Counted from the stretch's first letter, positions 43,331-55,330 are shown. The stretch is DNA of 64,000 nucleotides from Phytophthora quininea (GCA_011947345.1 JAAVTG010000568.1:847702-911701); one strand, 5' to 3'. The notes: a model not told the origin generated them from the sequence alone. Numbers and translations: made by a program.

Positions 43331-44732
43331 GCTTCTAGCGGTTTACTTGCCCAGGAGATGGAGAAAGAAAGAATGAGTCCGATGCGAGATCTCGAAAGGT
43401 GCTGACCAGCATAGAGCTGTCGCCAACTGTCGCCGGGTGCAAGTTGGGCGGTGGGCGGAGGCTCTGAAGAAAAGTCCGCGTCGAGACGTAACTCACCACA
43501 TGTCGCCTCCAACTGGGTTGCTCTTGGTCGAGCACTTTCGACAAGAAGTGTTTGTCGAGCCCTTCAAGAGGGAAAACTCTTGGCCAACACTACTGTTCAA
43601 AAATTCCGGTGGTCGCAGAACTACGTTTCGTCGCCCACCAAGGTCGTTAGTCCTGCAAAAATGTTGATACTTTGGTTGCTGTGCCGACGATCGCAAGGCA
43701 GCAAGATGGCCATCAAGAGTTTTTGAGACGTGTGAGCAGGTGTCGAGTTCAGGCAGCCATCATGGACTGGAGAGAAGATCCAAGTCGCGGGAGGAATTGG
43801 ATAGGGCGGGCTTGAACTGGTTGCGGCACAAGTCTCCACGAGATGCAAACCTAGACCAATACAGCGGTCGACACCGAGGTCGCTGACTTGGTGATCTTGC
43901 TTTTCTCGTGGCTAGTCTCGCTGTCCTTCAAAGTCCCCACGCGCGGCACCGACACCAATCCACGCTCGAGGAGCCCGGGTTCGTTCGTTCTCGAGACATT
44001 CGCATGGGATTTTGAACAACCGTGAAAAAGGGGCAAGCACTTGCCTTATCCGACGCCGAGTGCGGTCTGTGTGGCCCAGGGCGATCTTGAGCGGGCGTCC
44101 AGGATGGGACCAAGTGGAAGTGACGACTAAAGACGTCCTGCTCACGACCACAAAGCGACATATGCGCTGAGAAATATCGCCCGCCTGTAGTCGACTGATG
44201 GATGCCCACGCTCGCTCCAAGATGCAGCATCTTCACGACCAACGGAGCGACTTCCAAAGTTCAAAGCGCTGCATCAATCCAATGGAGATACACTTTACCA
44301 TGTAGTCAAGTACATGCACTCCGAACCGGGTGGCTCGAGCTTGGTCTTATCCGATTGCTTAGCTCACGCAGTTGTTTTGCTAGCTGTACGTGCACTTCGA
44401 ACCAGCTCAGTTTGCCATTTGGTGGCAATCACTGCTCGACTCGGTTTTTGTTCGCAGCGGCTTGTGGCTCCGCTGGAGTAGATTCGCAACACCGATTCAA
44501 AAGCACAGCACCATGGCAAGCAAGCCCAGCTGAGCGCTGACACCGGCTGGGCTGCTCTTTTTTCGAGAGATGCCAACCATGTGCGCGGTATGGCTCTGGT
44601 CAGAGAGCCAAGTGTCTCGGTTGACGCTGCTCCCCAAACTCAACAGCATTAGTCAGGATCCACCTCACTCACTCTCCAATTTCCTCGCTTCCGGCCACCA
44701 CTACTAGTACCGACAATCACAACACCACCCCA
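43331..44732. other. Divergent intergenic region between aquaglyceroporins 2 and 3
   Basis: 1.4 kb with no supported gene. The open frames on both strands are short and lack any recognisable motif. It contains both promoters; an Inr/FPR for gene 3 is at 44669-44682. Confidence 0.45.
44669..44682 (+). promoter_or_regulatory. Inr/FPR-like core promoter of aquaglyceroporin 3
   Basis: TCACTCTCCAATTT fits the oomycete pattern TCAYTYYNCAWTTT, 51-64 bp before the start codon. Confidence 0.55.
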
Positions 44733-45555
44733 ATGTCCGAGTACGGTTCACTCAAGCCTGGCTACGCTGACCTCGAAGGGAACCCGCGTCTGCCATTCTA
44801 CGCCATCGGCAACCCAGACCTCCGAGCCTACCTGGCTGAGTTCGTCGGCACCTTCATCTCGTCCTCATCGGTGACGGTTCTGTGGCGCAGTATGTGCTTG
44901 GAGGAGGCAACGCCGGCCACTACTTGTCGGTGAACTTGGCCTGGGGTATCGGTCTGCTATTCGGCATCCACTTTTCGGGCGGTGTCAGCGGTGGCCACCT
45001 CAACCCCGCCGTGACGTTGAGCCTTGCTTCGTTCGGTCGCTTCGAATGGTACAAGCTTCCTGGATACTTTGTGGCGCAGACGTTAGGCGCTTTCGCCGCT
45101 GCGTGGGTTGTCTTCGTGGTGTACTACCCGTGGTTCGACCTGCAAGACCCGGAGCGCAAGACCACTCAGGGCATCTTTGCCACCTACCCTAACGAGCAGA
45201 TCCCCAACTGGTCTGCCTGGCCAACGAGATCATCGGCACGGCGCTGCTGGTCAGCGGCATCTTCGCGGTCAGAGACCAGCTCAACAAGCCTGCCAGTCCC
45301 TACAGCTTCCCTGCTGCGGTTGCTCTGATGCTGACCTGCATCGGCATGTCGTTCGGTCTGGACACGGGCTACGCGTTGAACCCCGCCCGCGACTTTGGCC
45401 CTCGCCTCTTCACGTTCTTCGCTGGCTGGGGCTGGCAGGTGTTCACAGCTCGCAGTTTCTACTTTTGGATCCCCATTGTCGGCCCCTTCATCGGAGGTCT
45501 GCTTGGAGCGGGTTTGTACGTGGGTCTCATCGAGAACTTCCATCCGCGCGAGTAA
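44733..45555 (+). CDS. Aquaglyceroporin 3 (MIP family)
   Basis: About 274 residues, MSEYGSLKPGYADLEGNPRL at the start, pore motifs GGHLNPAVTL and ALNPARDFGPRL, six hydrophobic segments. Two single-base losses are visible by comparison with paralogue 2: near 44861 (TTCATCTCGTCC versus TTCATCCTCGTGC) and near 45219 (TCTGCCTGG versus TCTGCTCTGG). Restoring each leaves an uninterrupted channel. The product is presumed functional if these are sequencing errors. Confidence 0.9.
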
Positions 45556-45901
45556 ATGGCTTTGTTGACTGTAAAGCAACAGTACACCGATTGTCGTTTG
45601 AGCAAAGGCAACTTGATCCACTTCAACTTGATGTGATCCAGGAAGCCCGAGCGGAAGCCGCCCTCGTGTTGATGCCTCCACCATCGTCGGCCTGCGTTTG
45701 CTGCTGCGGCTGAAGTGGATCTGTTAGTATCAGTGGATTAGTCCTTGGATTAGATCGGTCGAAAGGTGATTTTAGGGATCCATACAAGCTAAGTTGGTGA
45801 ACACCAAGATGACCACACGAAAACAATGGCTACAAAACATTATCCCGTTCGTGGTAAGAATTGTCATTCCCACGAGGGGAATTGTCCATTTTGTCTCCAC
45901 C
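45556..45901. other. Intergenic between aquaglyceroporin 3 and DOT1-like gene
   Basis: About 350 bp: 3' flank of one gene and promoter of the next, same strand. Nothing else is visible. Confidence 0.4.
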
Positions 45902-47006
45902 ATGAGCTCCGACGCACACGAGGTCGCCGTTGCGTCCCGAAGCCTCACTGTCGGTGCGTCCGGCCTCGTTCTCTGGCATTCCAGTAGCCATAGTGGCCCT
46001 CTTATCCCTCTTTCTGCCTGATTTCCCGCAGTGGAAAACGTAGAGCAGCGCCACCGAGAGCTGTTCCAGGAGTTCCCCGAGCCAGAGGTCAAGCGAGTGT
46101 CTCGCCTGGAACGTGAGAAGAAGGAGCTGGCCAACCGCTCGCTGGTCTACGGGGAGATTCCGTTCTCCACTGTCGACGCCATTTTCCAGTTGGTACAGAG
46201 CCACCTCTAGGTGGGGTCCCCCAGTGGAGTCTAAGCTGCTTTTGCTGCTACGTAGATGCGCACGCAGTTTGGGGTGCTGCTGGATAAAGGGGAAACTTTT
46301 ACGATTTAGGGTCGGGCTGCGGCAAAGTGGTGAGTTGTTTTCGTTGGTGGAAGATGAAAAACATTGGGAGGAAGCTAATGGTGTGGGCGACGGACAGGTG
46401 ATGGCAGCGGCATTGCTACATGATTTCTCCAAGTGTTGTGGTGTTGAGGCAAGAACGTCTGCGTGGTGTATTGAGAGCAGTATATAGTCGACGTACTGAT
46501 TAATCAACGCAGGTGCTGGATGGACTGCATGCCGTGGCGCTGAAAGTGCTGGACCGGTGGCGGTACCAGATGCTAGACTCGTTGCCCGCGACTAAGGTGG
46601 ATGTGGACGTGGGCTTTGCCAAGGGCGACGCAGTGAAGCGATCGGACGTGTGGCGGGATGCTACGCTCGTGTTCTGCAACTCGACGTGCTTCAGCGACAG
46701 TGTACGGATGGAAGTGTGCTCAGTGTGTTACGGAGTTGCTCATCTCTTGTGTATTTTCTATTTGTGCTATTGCTACCAGCTTATCCAAGCGATCTCCACA
46801 GAGGCTGGTACGTGGGGACAGGAGAGTGCGTTGCTGGACGTGTTGAAGCTAGATGTTTGTTGTTTGCAGATGCAATGGCTGTAGGTAGCTATTTTGTGAC
46901 CGTGACGAAGCCACTGCAGTCGACGCGGTGGCAAGCGATGCACGAGGAGAAGTTTGCGATGAGCTGGGGCCGCGCTACGGTCATTGTCCAGAAGAAAATG
47001 TTCTAA
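45902..47006 (+). CDS. DOT1-like SAM-dependent methyltransferase
   Basis: The most intron-rich gene in the window: seven short exons with introns at 45954-46031, 46193-46255, 46330-46397, 46449-46512, 46702-46779 and 46808-46869, all phase-consistent. The spliced product has ANRSLVYGEIPFSTVDAIF, a SAM-binding loop FYDLGSGCGKVVMAAALLHD, FSKCCGVEVLDGLHAVAL, a VFCNSTCFSDS motif and VGSYFVTVTKPL. This order (entry helix, DLGSG, V-E acidic pair, NST/C-F) is like DOT1-type histone H3 lysine-79 methyltransferases. At about 230-250 residues it is only a catalytic core, and the target is not known. Intron 4 starts with GC. One base seems missing near 46287. Confidence 0.65.
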
Positions 47007-47136
47007 TGTGTTTTCAACGGCAACTGCCACACTTATTCCTGTCCAGTGACTTCAACGTGACTCACTTATTCCAGACCACCTCTTAAGTGCGCTTATCGAG
47101 TCAGCAACCGACGCAGTCCGAGTCTCCGCTTGCATC

Positions 47137-49371
47137 ATGCGGCTGCTGCTTCTGCTGCTCCTGGCGACGGCCGTCTGCGCCCACATGCACGTCTCGGAGC
47201 GCCGGCATCTGCAGCAGCAAGCGCGCGAGATGTTCTACCACGGCTACCGCAGCTACATGGCGCACGCCTTCCCTGGGACGAGCTGCAGCCGCTGAGCTGC
47301 TCCGGTCGGCGCTGGGACCAACGCGAGCGAGGCGATTTGGATGACGTCCTGGGAGGTTTCTCCCTCACTTTAGTGGACTCTCTGGATATGTTGGCGGTTC
47401 TGGGGGACCACGAAGAATTCGCTCGTGCGGTGCGTCTCGTCGCCACGTCAGTGCACTTTGATCGGGACGTGACTGTGTCGGTCTTCGAGTCGACGATTCG
47501 AGTTGTTGGGGGCCTCGTGTCGGCCCACATGCTGGCGTCTCCAGACCACTTTGGTATCCTGAGTAGGGACCAGTACAATGGAGAGCTGCTGCAGTTGGCA
47601 GAAGATCTGGGACGCAGACTCCTACCGGCTTTCGACACCCCACGGGGCTCCCAGTGCACAGGATCAATCTGCAGACAGGAGTGGCCGAGAAAGATCGAGC
47701 AGCCAAATTGACGTGTCCAGCAGCGGCAGGCAGTCTGCTGGTGGAGATGGCCTACTTGTCGAGACTGACAAACGACTCGATCTTTGAGGAGAAGGCTAAG
47801 ACGGCGGTGGTGGCCATCTGGGAGAGACGCTCGAGCATCGACTTGCTCGGCAGTGCCATTGACGTGCGATCGGGCAAGTGGATCCACTCGCACGGAGGCA
47901 TTGGCGCAGGACTCGACTCGTTCTTCGAGTACTTGCTGAAATATCATTTAATCAGCGGCGATACCGCGTGGCTGGCCATGTTTAATGCCAGCTACCAGGC
48001 GGTCGAGACACACGTGAACCATAACAATGTATACGTGGAGGTGGATATGAATGGAGGCAGGAACCAGGTACGTGCACGTCGTGTGTCTGCATTGCAAGCG
48101 TTCTGGCCAGGACTTCAAGTGCTGGCTGGTGATGTCTCTGGAGCGATCCGCGCTCACGAGCATTTATTTCCACTGTGGAACGAGTTCGGAGCGATGCCCG
48201 AACTACTAGATCTTCCGCCGAGCGGCACGTCCAAACCAGGGAATCGCGGCACAGTCATCAACTGGGCGCAAACTTCGCCGCTGCGACCAGAGTTGATTGA
48301 GAGCACGTATCACCTGTATCAAGCCACAGGAGATCACAAGTACCTCAAAATGGGGCGACAAATGCTGGAAGATATTCGACGAGTTTCGGAAGTGCCTTGC
48401 GGATACGCAGCTGTGGGGAACATTCACACACTTGACGTGGAGGATCGCATGGACAGCTACTTTCTATCCGAGACGGTAAAATATCTGTACCTGCTCTTCA
48501 GTGATGAACCAGATGTGGTTGTACCAGCGCCTCCTGCATCGCAGCACGCTAGACAACCCAACGGGACGAACGAGAGCTGCGCTGTGATCCCTCCAGATTG
48601 CTCTCTTGGGTCGGCCTTGGCGCCAAACTGCAAAAACAAAACCAGCAATGCGACCTTGGAAGGAACTTCGTATCTGGAAAAGACCAGGAAGCCACTCAAG
48701 GCATCCGACGTGATTTTCAGCACGGAAGGCCATATCTTAATGCTAGACGCGCATTTGTTCCAGCGCACTCAAGAACATGCGTCCCCACCCCAGTCAAGCT
48801 GCGAGGACGGAAAGCTTCAAGGGCTTCAACGAAACGTGGAGCTGGCAGCGGTTCGCGAGCATCAGATTGTTCCTCCAGTTGTTCCTGTTGGTTTTGCCGT
48901 TCGCATAGGAAACATCCACGTGATGACTCTCGTGGCCTCCCGGCAAAGTTCGGGATGCAGATCACGTCGCCAGCAGCAGTGGAAGCACCACTGCTGCTTT
49001 TCTCTTCGGAACTTGGCGAAGGTTGTGGAAATGTGGACCCTAAACGTGTCCGCGGTAAGATCGTGATGGTGACGCGCGGCACGTGCACCTTTGCAGAGAA
49101 GGCGTTGAGGTTACAGAACGCAGGGGCTGCTGGCGTGGTGGTGATCAATTACTTGAAGGCAGCAAACAAGAAGCGCAATCGAAAGTATTCGTTGGCGGAT
49201 GACGCGCGCGGACTTGGGCGGCATGTAAAAATCCCCGTCGCTCTTGTCACGCGTGAGGACGCCATCTCTTTAAATCGACGAGTGCATCTGAAGACCAGCG
49301 ATGGCGATGATGGCGAGGGTGTCGAAAGTGATGAAGAGCTCATCGGTTCGTTGTCGCCGTGGTTGTATTGA
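47137..49371 (+). CDS. EDEM-type alpha-mannosidase (GH47) with C-terminal PA domain
   Basis: A signal peptide (MRLLLLLLLATAVCA) is followed by a GH47 catalytic domain: WDELQPLSCSGRRWD, GGFSLTLVDSLDMLAVLGD, TVSVFESTIRVVGGLVSAHM, GGIGAGLDSFFEYLLKYHL and RPELIESTYHLYQATGD. It ends with FSTEGHILML, the Thr-Glu-Gly-His pattern of the calcium site. A protease-associated (PA) domain follows (KRVRGKIVMVTRGTCTFAEK ... GAAGVVVINYL), the arrangement of EDEM3. EDEM proteins trim mannose from misfolded glycoproteins in the ER so that they are degraded. Frame breaks near 47275, 47640 and 48930 are each explained by one missing base. No KDEL-like retention signal was seen. Confidence 0.88.
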
Positions 49372-49459
49372 TCAGCAGTTTTTAGCTTGTGTAGTATCAT
49401 AGAAGGCAGGAAGTGTACAAAGGTCAACCGAAAGCTACTATTTGATTGCACTGCTGAGT

Positions 49460-51902
49460 CTAGATGTCCTCGTCGAATACTGTGAGATCCATCCGCACCT
49501 GGTTGCCCTTTGCCAGCTCGTCGTCGTCGTCATCAGGCACAGCATTCACGATCTTGTCGTTGATGAAGCTCGCGCGTTGCTTTTGAATCGTGACGTCATG
49601 CGGTTCGTCGTCCACCAGCATCATGAGCAGGTACTTTAGCAAAATGAGACCGTGCTCCACGGAAACGAAGAGGACCAATCGTTCGTAGCTCGATAGATGA
49701 GCTGTTGTACGACGACTCGTGAAGAACACCAGCCCAACGTTGGTCACCATGGCAATGGAACCCATGAAATCAATGATGGTCCCCCAAGTCCCAATATCCT
49801 GTGCACCTCGCGGATCTGGCCGACGGGTGGCGTTCAGGAGCTTGTGGGCGTCAACACGGATCTCGAAGAAGTTGTTGAAAAGAGCCATCGCTGGAGCAAG
49901 TGGGAACGCGACCACAAACAGTGTCACGTAGCCGAACTGGATGATCATTTCGTTGTAGTCGTCGAACGTGCCTTTTAATGCGTATATGTCAAGACCCAGT
50001 TGCTTCTCGATCTCTGTGACTTGACGAGCGTCACTCGAGTTGCTTTTCTTCGGTCTCAGCATGCGCTGGATCCATGGTAGCCCCACCTCAAAAAATTGCC
50101 AGACGTAAGCCGTAAAACGAAAATGATCCCAAGCGCCAGCATCAGTTCGTCCATGCAGCCGTGCTCCTTTGGCTTGCAGCTGTCTTCGCCCTCCACTGTT
50201 GTCTTGATGAACGCCACGTAGAAAAGACTCGCGTACGAGTTGACGAACTGGAATAAGAAGGTCTTGCCGATCAAATGGTCTTCGTACTCCGTGTCGGTTC
50301 GATGGTTTTCGTACTGGTTAAGCCTTTCGGCTACTGTGCTGTAGACATTGTTCATGACCATAATCTGGATGGCGTTGACTGTAGAAGCTGCCGCGCCTCC
50401 CAACTGCATTCCATTGTACGTGAATTTATCATGCCACTTCCCAGACGTAGCTGCGTAGCGGAAAATGAAGATACCGGCGACAACTCCAACAACCAGCAGA
50501 ATCAGCGCGGAAATAAAGAGCTGTCGGCATTACAGGACAAAAATCTTTCAGTGGGCACATCGGTCTTCGTGAAACTGCAATACTTACCAGCGACTGCATC
50601 ACGCGGCGGAAGCGCTGGTGGGGATTGAAATATTTGATGTCGGATCCGTCGATCGGGGAAGACGTCTTTTGCCCTGAAATTCAGGTCGCTCTTCCTCCTC
50701 CTCCTCGAAATTGGACATGCCCCACTCAAGCGCCAGAGTGGAGTTGAAACGCTTCCAGTACTCGTAGTAGAAGCTGTCATTCATAATGAGGGTCGGCGTT
50801 AGGAAAACCCTTCGTAATACACAAAGTAAAAGCAGTTCCTACATTGACCATAGGGGCATGAAGAGGCCAAAATATGGCACCAAAAGCGAGTCAGCGGTTC
50901 CTTCAACTACGACGTTGGCGCATAGTGCGCCGCCAACTAAGGCCGGAGCAATCAGCCAAGTCGTGTAATGACCTGCCAAGGGCAGTATTGATTAGGAACT
51001 CGTTGGTTTCGGAGAGTACTGCAAGACTTACCGAGCCAGGCAAAGTAGAGCCCCACTTTCTCTCCGAAGTAGTCTTTGATTTCCCACAGTGGCTGTGCCC
51101 ACGGAGCAAACTTCCAGCTGAACCACTTTTCCTTGAGCCGTTTTAGTTCGTTGTTGTCGTGAAGCGGAAAAGCAGCCACCAGGCATTTTTTCTTCAGCAG
51201 CTTGGTCAGGTTCAAGTCGCAGCCTCCTTCGCCTTGAGTTCGCATAATGTTGAGCAACAGTTTGACTCTGCCAAAACGTAAAAGCGGTTCGTTAGTCCTT
51301 GCCTGTGGATTTGATATACTGTGAGCAGCATGCGAACCGATCAACACCGCGGAACGGGATTTGCTTGTGTCCATATTTGCGGTAGGCTGACTGCAAACGC
51401 TGATCGACGTCATATTTGGCGAAAAGTTCTGGTACGGGTCGCGAGGCGTGATGCTGTACTCATCCTTGATGAGGATCTTCTTGATCGTCATCTTCTTGTC
51501 TTCGTAGCCAGCCTCCGCGATTCTGCGCAGTTCAGCCTTGTCGAACTCGACCCTGTAGTCGATCCGATCCGCCTCCTTGGCCAGTCGCTCGAGCTTCGCG
51601 CGCAGTTTGCAGAACACCAGACTGCGGTCGGCCGAGTAGAACATCTTGGTCTCGATGCCTCCTTTTCCCAGCCTTTCCAGGATGGTCCGCATACTATGCT
51701 TCTTCTGCGCCTTCGTCAGCGTTGCGTCTTCGTCGTGCACTTGGAACACCAGCACGTAGTCGTACGAGTACCCGTTCTTGCGCTCAAAGTCCTCGTCCAT
51801 CTGCAGTCGAACGTCTTTAGCGCCGACGGACGCGTTGAGCATCGATCCTCGTCGAGAGATGCCCGTCTTGAGCGCTTTCAGTTGACTCTTGACGTCGGAC
51901 AT
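49460..51902 (-). CDS. Anoctamin/TMEM16 family membrane protein
   Basis: Five exons with GT-AG introns at 51268-51319, 50973-51031, 50774-50842 and 50521-50587. The soluble N-terminal domain (YDYVLVFQVHDED, KMTIKKILIKDEYSITPRDP) precedes the anoctamin core: YFGEKVGLYFAWLGHYTTWL, LFMPLWSIFYYEYWKRF, IMVMNNVYSTVAERLNQYEN, FIKTTVEGEDSC and FPLAPAMALFNNFFEIRVDA with several hydrophobic helices. Anoctamins are calcium-activated chloride channels or lipid scramblases; which applies here cannot be told from sequence alone. Apparent single-base losses near 51435 and 50115 disrupt otherwise conserved stretches. It is divergent from the PhyH gene. Confidence 0.9.
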
Positions 51903-52117
51903 GTCTCCTGTTTTCTTTGAATGAAGAGCTGTCTTAATGGGGGGTATCCAGGCAAGTTATGGGCGGTGAGAGGCCCCGAAAGGTGCGTTCTGTCAGAAGT
52001 GAAGCTGCGCAGCGAGTCGGCGAGAAGAGAACTGCAACGGTCGCGTGCAGGCAAGACCGCCCCTGGACGGTTATTGCAACGGGTGCAAAGCATGTACCCA
52101 GGTGATATCCGTTGGCC
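51903..52117. promoter_or_regulatory. Bidirectional promoter region (anoctamin / PhyH)
   Basis: 215 bp between divergent start codons. No canonical Inr was recognised by eye. Confidence 0.4.
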
Positions 52118-53058
52118 ATGAAGCGGTCTTGCCTTCTAGTGTCCAGCGACGACGCCCGGCACAACGAAGCCAGCGACCCCAAGAAGCCCAAGGTGGCGGA
52201 GACGCTTCCGTTAGATGACGACGCCCTCGAGACGTTCGTCCGCGACGGGTTCGTGTTGCTCCCGGGAGCTTTCGCAGAGTCGACGGCGCGAAAGTGTCGC
52301 GAGTTGATTTGGAGGAGATTGGAGAAAGACGGCATCACCAAAGAGAAGGAGACGTGGGTGGAGCGACACAGCATCCCAGGTGGGGCTAAGTCAATGACTT
52401 GCTATTGCAGAAGACAATGAACTAAATTGTATTGCTGGTTGTAGAGCTGTTCTCGAAGGAGGACGATGCGGTGTGGGGCCAAGTGATGACTCCACGACTG
52501 AGGAAAGCAATGGACCAGATCTGTGGTGAAAACCGGTGGGAGGGTTTGGATTGGGGTGGTGGATGGTCACGTTCCCACAGCAGGCGGAACCGCCTTGGGG
52601 TGCTGCTGGTAAGTGGCATGTGGACGGCGCGTCCTACCAACACCACTTAGACAGCAAAGAGTCTGGACTGCTGCTCATCTTCTTGTTCTCCGATATTGGA
52701 CCTGGGGAAGGCGGCACTGCAGTGTCAGTGGGCTCCCATAAATGGATCGCCAGGCTGCTGGAGAAGAACGAGCCGAGAGGGATGAAAGGCGGCGCTGTGA
52801 GCTACCACGCTCGCCAATTTCATCGCACTAGAGTCGTCGAGGTGAACGGCAAAGCTGGGGATGTGGTGCTGGTGCACCCGTTCTTGCTGCATGCTCGAAG
52901 CAAAACCTCGGACAAAAGGGAGTCGAGTCGGTGCGCATTATGTGCAACCCGAATGTGAGACTGCATCGAAGGATGAACTTGGACCGAGCGGATGGAAACT
53001 ACAGCCCGTAGAGCAAGCCATCGTCGACGCGTTGAATGAAGCGGAAGCAAAGCAGTGA
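52118..53058 (+). CDS. Phytanoyl-CoA dioxygenase (PhyH)-family oxygenase
   Basis: Two exons (52118-52379 and 52445-53058) with a 65-nt intron. The fold motifs are FVRDGFVLLPGAFAE at the start, the iron-binding HxD in KWHVDGASYQHHLD, and the distal His and 2-oxoglutarate-binding Arg in VLVHPFLLHARSK. Members use Fe(II) and 2-oxoglutarate to hydroxylate small molecules. The absence of a peroxisomal C-terminal signal (it ends NEAEAKQ) argues against true phytanoyl-CoA hydroxylase. Single missing bases are inferred near 52535 and 52905. The substrate is unknown. Confidence 0.85.
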
Positions 53059-54919
53059 CCGAACTTTTCGCAAGTTTTTGATTAGGTTCAGAATAAGAGT
53101 TGTCATCAAGCAGCGGTGCTCATATCTCCACTTGCTGGAGTAGATTCTAGCCAAACATCTTTGAAGACGTCTCGGCGATAGGGATAAAAGATCGAAACCA
53201 ATACTTGGACTTCGTCTGAAGACAAATTACGGTCCTGTAGCACATCATTGGAATTTATCGGCCGTCGCTGCGCCCCATTTCATGAGAAGGTTCGGCGTCC
53301 GGAGACCAACTCTTTGTTCACATCGAACAATTTCAAGTTGCCACAGTGGGGATGTCAGATCGCTTGTAAATTGTGACCATGAGGTGCACTCGAACGTCGG
53401 AGGTATTCTCGGAGCTCCTTTAGCAGGCATTGCAGATTTACAACCATTTCCATCCTTTCGTCGTCCGAGAAATTCAGCAAGTTTGCATCACGCAGTTTCA
53501 CCGGTCCAGGCAGCGTTCTTCTGTCCAGGATCGTTGAGTATTTGTGCCAAGCCCTCGTCGTGCAGTGGTACATGCTTTTAACCAACCGACATCGATATTC
53601 GAGTACAATTATCCCGGCCGAAGGACGTAGAACAACTGGCAAACGAAATAAGCCGAAGACGCCACGCAGGAATCAGAGACAACACTCGCTTTTTCACTGA
53701 ATCCTGCAATTCCGTCCAGGAAAGATACACAGCGTTCTATGCTGCTTTTCCTTCTCCTTGACTGCCTTCGTGACAACTACAGCGTCTTGTGGTTACTGAA
53801 ACGTCTTGCTTCCGGAAAATCAAAGACCAAATGAAGCCACATGTCTCCGCCGCAAACTCATTATAATCGAATGACTCGATCTCGTCGATGCTCTTCATGT
53901 TTGCCACGAGAGATACCCCTCTCGAGACATCGTCTAAATGTTGCCGACCGACTGACAAATGTCGAGTGTACAGGGTTATCACTCTTCAAACCCAAGCAGT
54001 TTCTACAATCGACGTAGAACACATCGATATCCTCATTAGCCATCAAGTTGAATACCGTTTGAGTCACCATGACGGAATCATTTTCAAGAAAGATAAAGAA
54101 TAGTTGCCGCTTCGAACATGATCAAGTTGTGCGATCAGTCGTTTGACTTCCACTGACTTCAGGCGAGGTCACCGGCAAAATCTCGTTGCTTGTGGTTTTC
54201 GCTGCATGCAACTCCAATCTACTCGCCTTTGTAAGAGATTCTTCTTTTCTTCGCCGTCAGGTTTGGAACATTGTCACTGGCTAGACCAATACCAAGAATT
54301 GGTAATATCATTCAAACAAACAACTCGTAGATCACGCACTTTCACCATGATGTTGAAGGTTCCCCTTTCCCGCATCAAGTCCTGTCCACCTAAGGTTCTG
54401 GAGATGAAGCAAAACTAACCATGGGAGGGTACTTTAGCGCTTAGGAAAATACAATATCCACGTGGTGGTGAAAATATCCGAGGTTTGCATTCTCGGAAAG
54501 CGTGTGTGCCAGAGCAAAGTGGAGACGGAGGAGTATATGGTGACGAGGGTACAGTAAACTTGCTATGTCAAGAGGCGCTGCACCTTTTCGATGACGTAGC
54601 TTATCTGGTCGGAGTCTTGAGTTTTAAAGCCATCGTTCACGCGTTGGATAAGCACGAACAGAGCAGCGGCCGAACTTTTCGTGTGATTCTTCACGCAACT
54701 TTTGCTTGTTCCAGTATAAGACTTATCACTAAGCATCTCTGCTTGCCGAAGTAGATCTCCTGCCGAAGGAATAATGTTGACAGGCTACCGAAACAATTTG
54801 AAGACATCGCGGAGGTAGCGAACCCGAGAGCTTTTCGTCGAGTCATCCACGCAAAACTTCACTTCACATTCGTTCCTAAGTACCACATCACTCCGCCCAT
54901 TCGTGAAAATTCGGCCAAG
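53059..54919 (-). pseudogene. Decayed region with minus-strand gene fragments and a diverged direct repeat
   Basis: 1.86 kb without an intact gene. Protein-like minus-strand fragments occur at about 53642-53355 (LLNFSDDERMEMVVNLQCLL), 54069-53861 (FNLMANEDIDVFYVDCRNCL) and 54900-54550 (SSRVRYLRDVFKLFR; QAEMLSDKSYTGTSK; DSDQISYVIEKVQRLL), separated by stops. The ends resemble each other: about 53050-53190 and 54660-54820 share ccgaacttttcg, an aataaga/tataaga...catcaagca-like stretch, a cttgc.g.agtagat stretch and ttgaagac.tc.cgg in the same order. I do not recognise the parent family. A duplicated, rotting gene is the simplest reading. Confidence 0.4.
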
Positions 54920-55150
54920 ATGCTGCGGCGACCCCCAACGCGCGTGGAAGAGCGCGCCGATGTGGCGGAGGAGTACGAGAGGTATCTGCAGGAGAAGGAG
55001 CTGCAGAGCAGCAGCAAGAGCCCCAGCGATCAACTGCCAGCTCCTTCCACCACTCTTCAAACCCAAAGAGAAGCCCGTCGCCAGAACGTTCGCTCTCGCA
55101 TCGGCCTGGACGCCCAAGGACTCGACCCTCAACCTTCAGGTGGCAGCTGA
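54920..55150 (+). CDS. CDC26: Anaphase-promoting complex subunit CDC26
   Basis: A 76-residue protein. It begins MLRRPPTRVEERADVAEEYE, matching the hallmark MLRRxPTR start of CDC26 that stabilises the TPR subunit APC6. It ends with a NVRSRIGLDAQG-type motif comparable to the RIG segment of animal CDC26. The length is in the family's usual range. APC/C is the ubiquitin ligase controlling mitotic exit. Intact and intronless; it is easy to miss because of its size. The next gene starts 180 bp downstream on the same strand. Confidence 0.8.
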   Translation: MLRRPPTRVEERADVAEEYERYLQEKELQSSSKSPSDQLPAPSTTLQTQREARRQNVRSRIGLDAQGLDPQPSGGS

Positions 55151-55330
55151 GGATAGACTTGCGTGGTCTCTCCACCTTCCAGCCCTGTCCAAACACAAGA
55201 TCTCACCACCACCAACGCAACAGAGCTGTCCATTTTCTCAAACGCCTTACCGCCTTATCGTCAAATTGTCAGCTACCTCATAAACCTCCATCATATTATT
55301 ATAGTAACTCTGCGCAACTGCCTCTTGGCG

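Noticed and set aside
44523..44553. 8-bp inverted repeat (agcccagc/gctgggct) followed by a T run, like a bacterial terminator
   Set aside because: Rho-independent terminators do not apply in a eukaryote, and there is no gene ending here.
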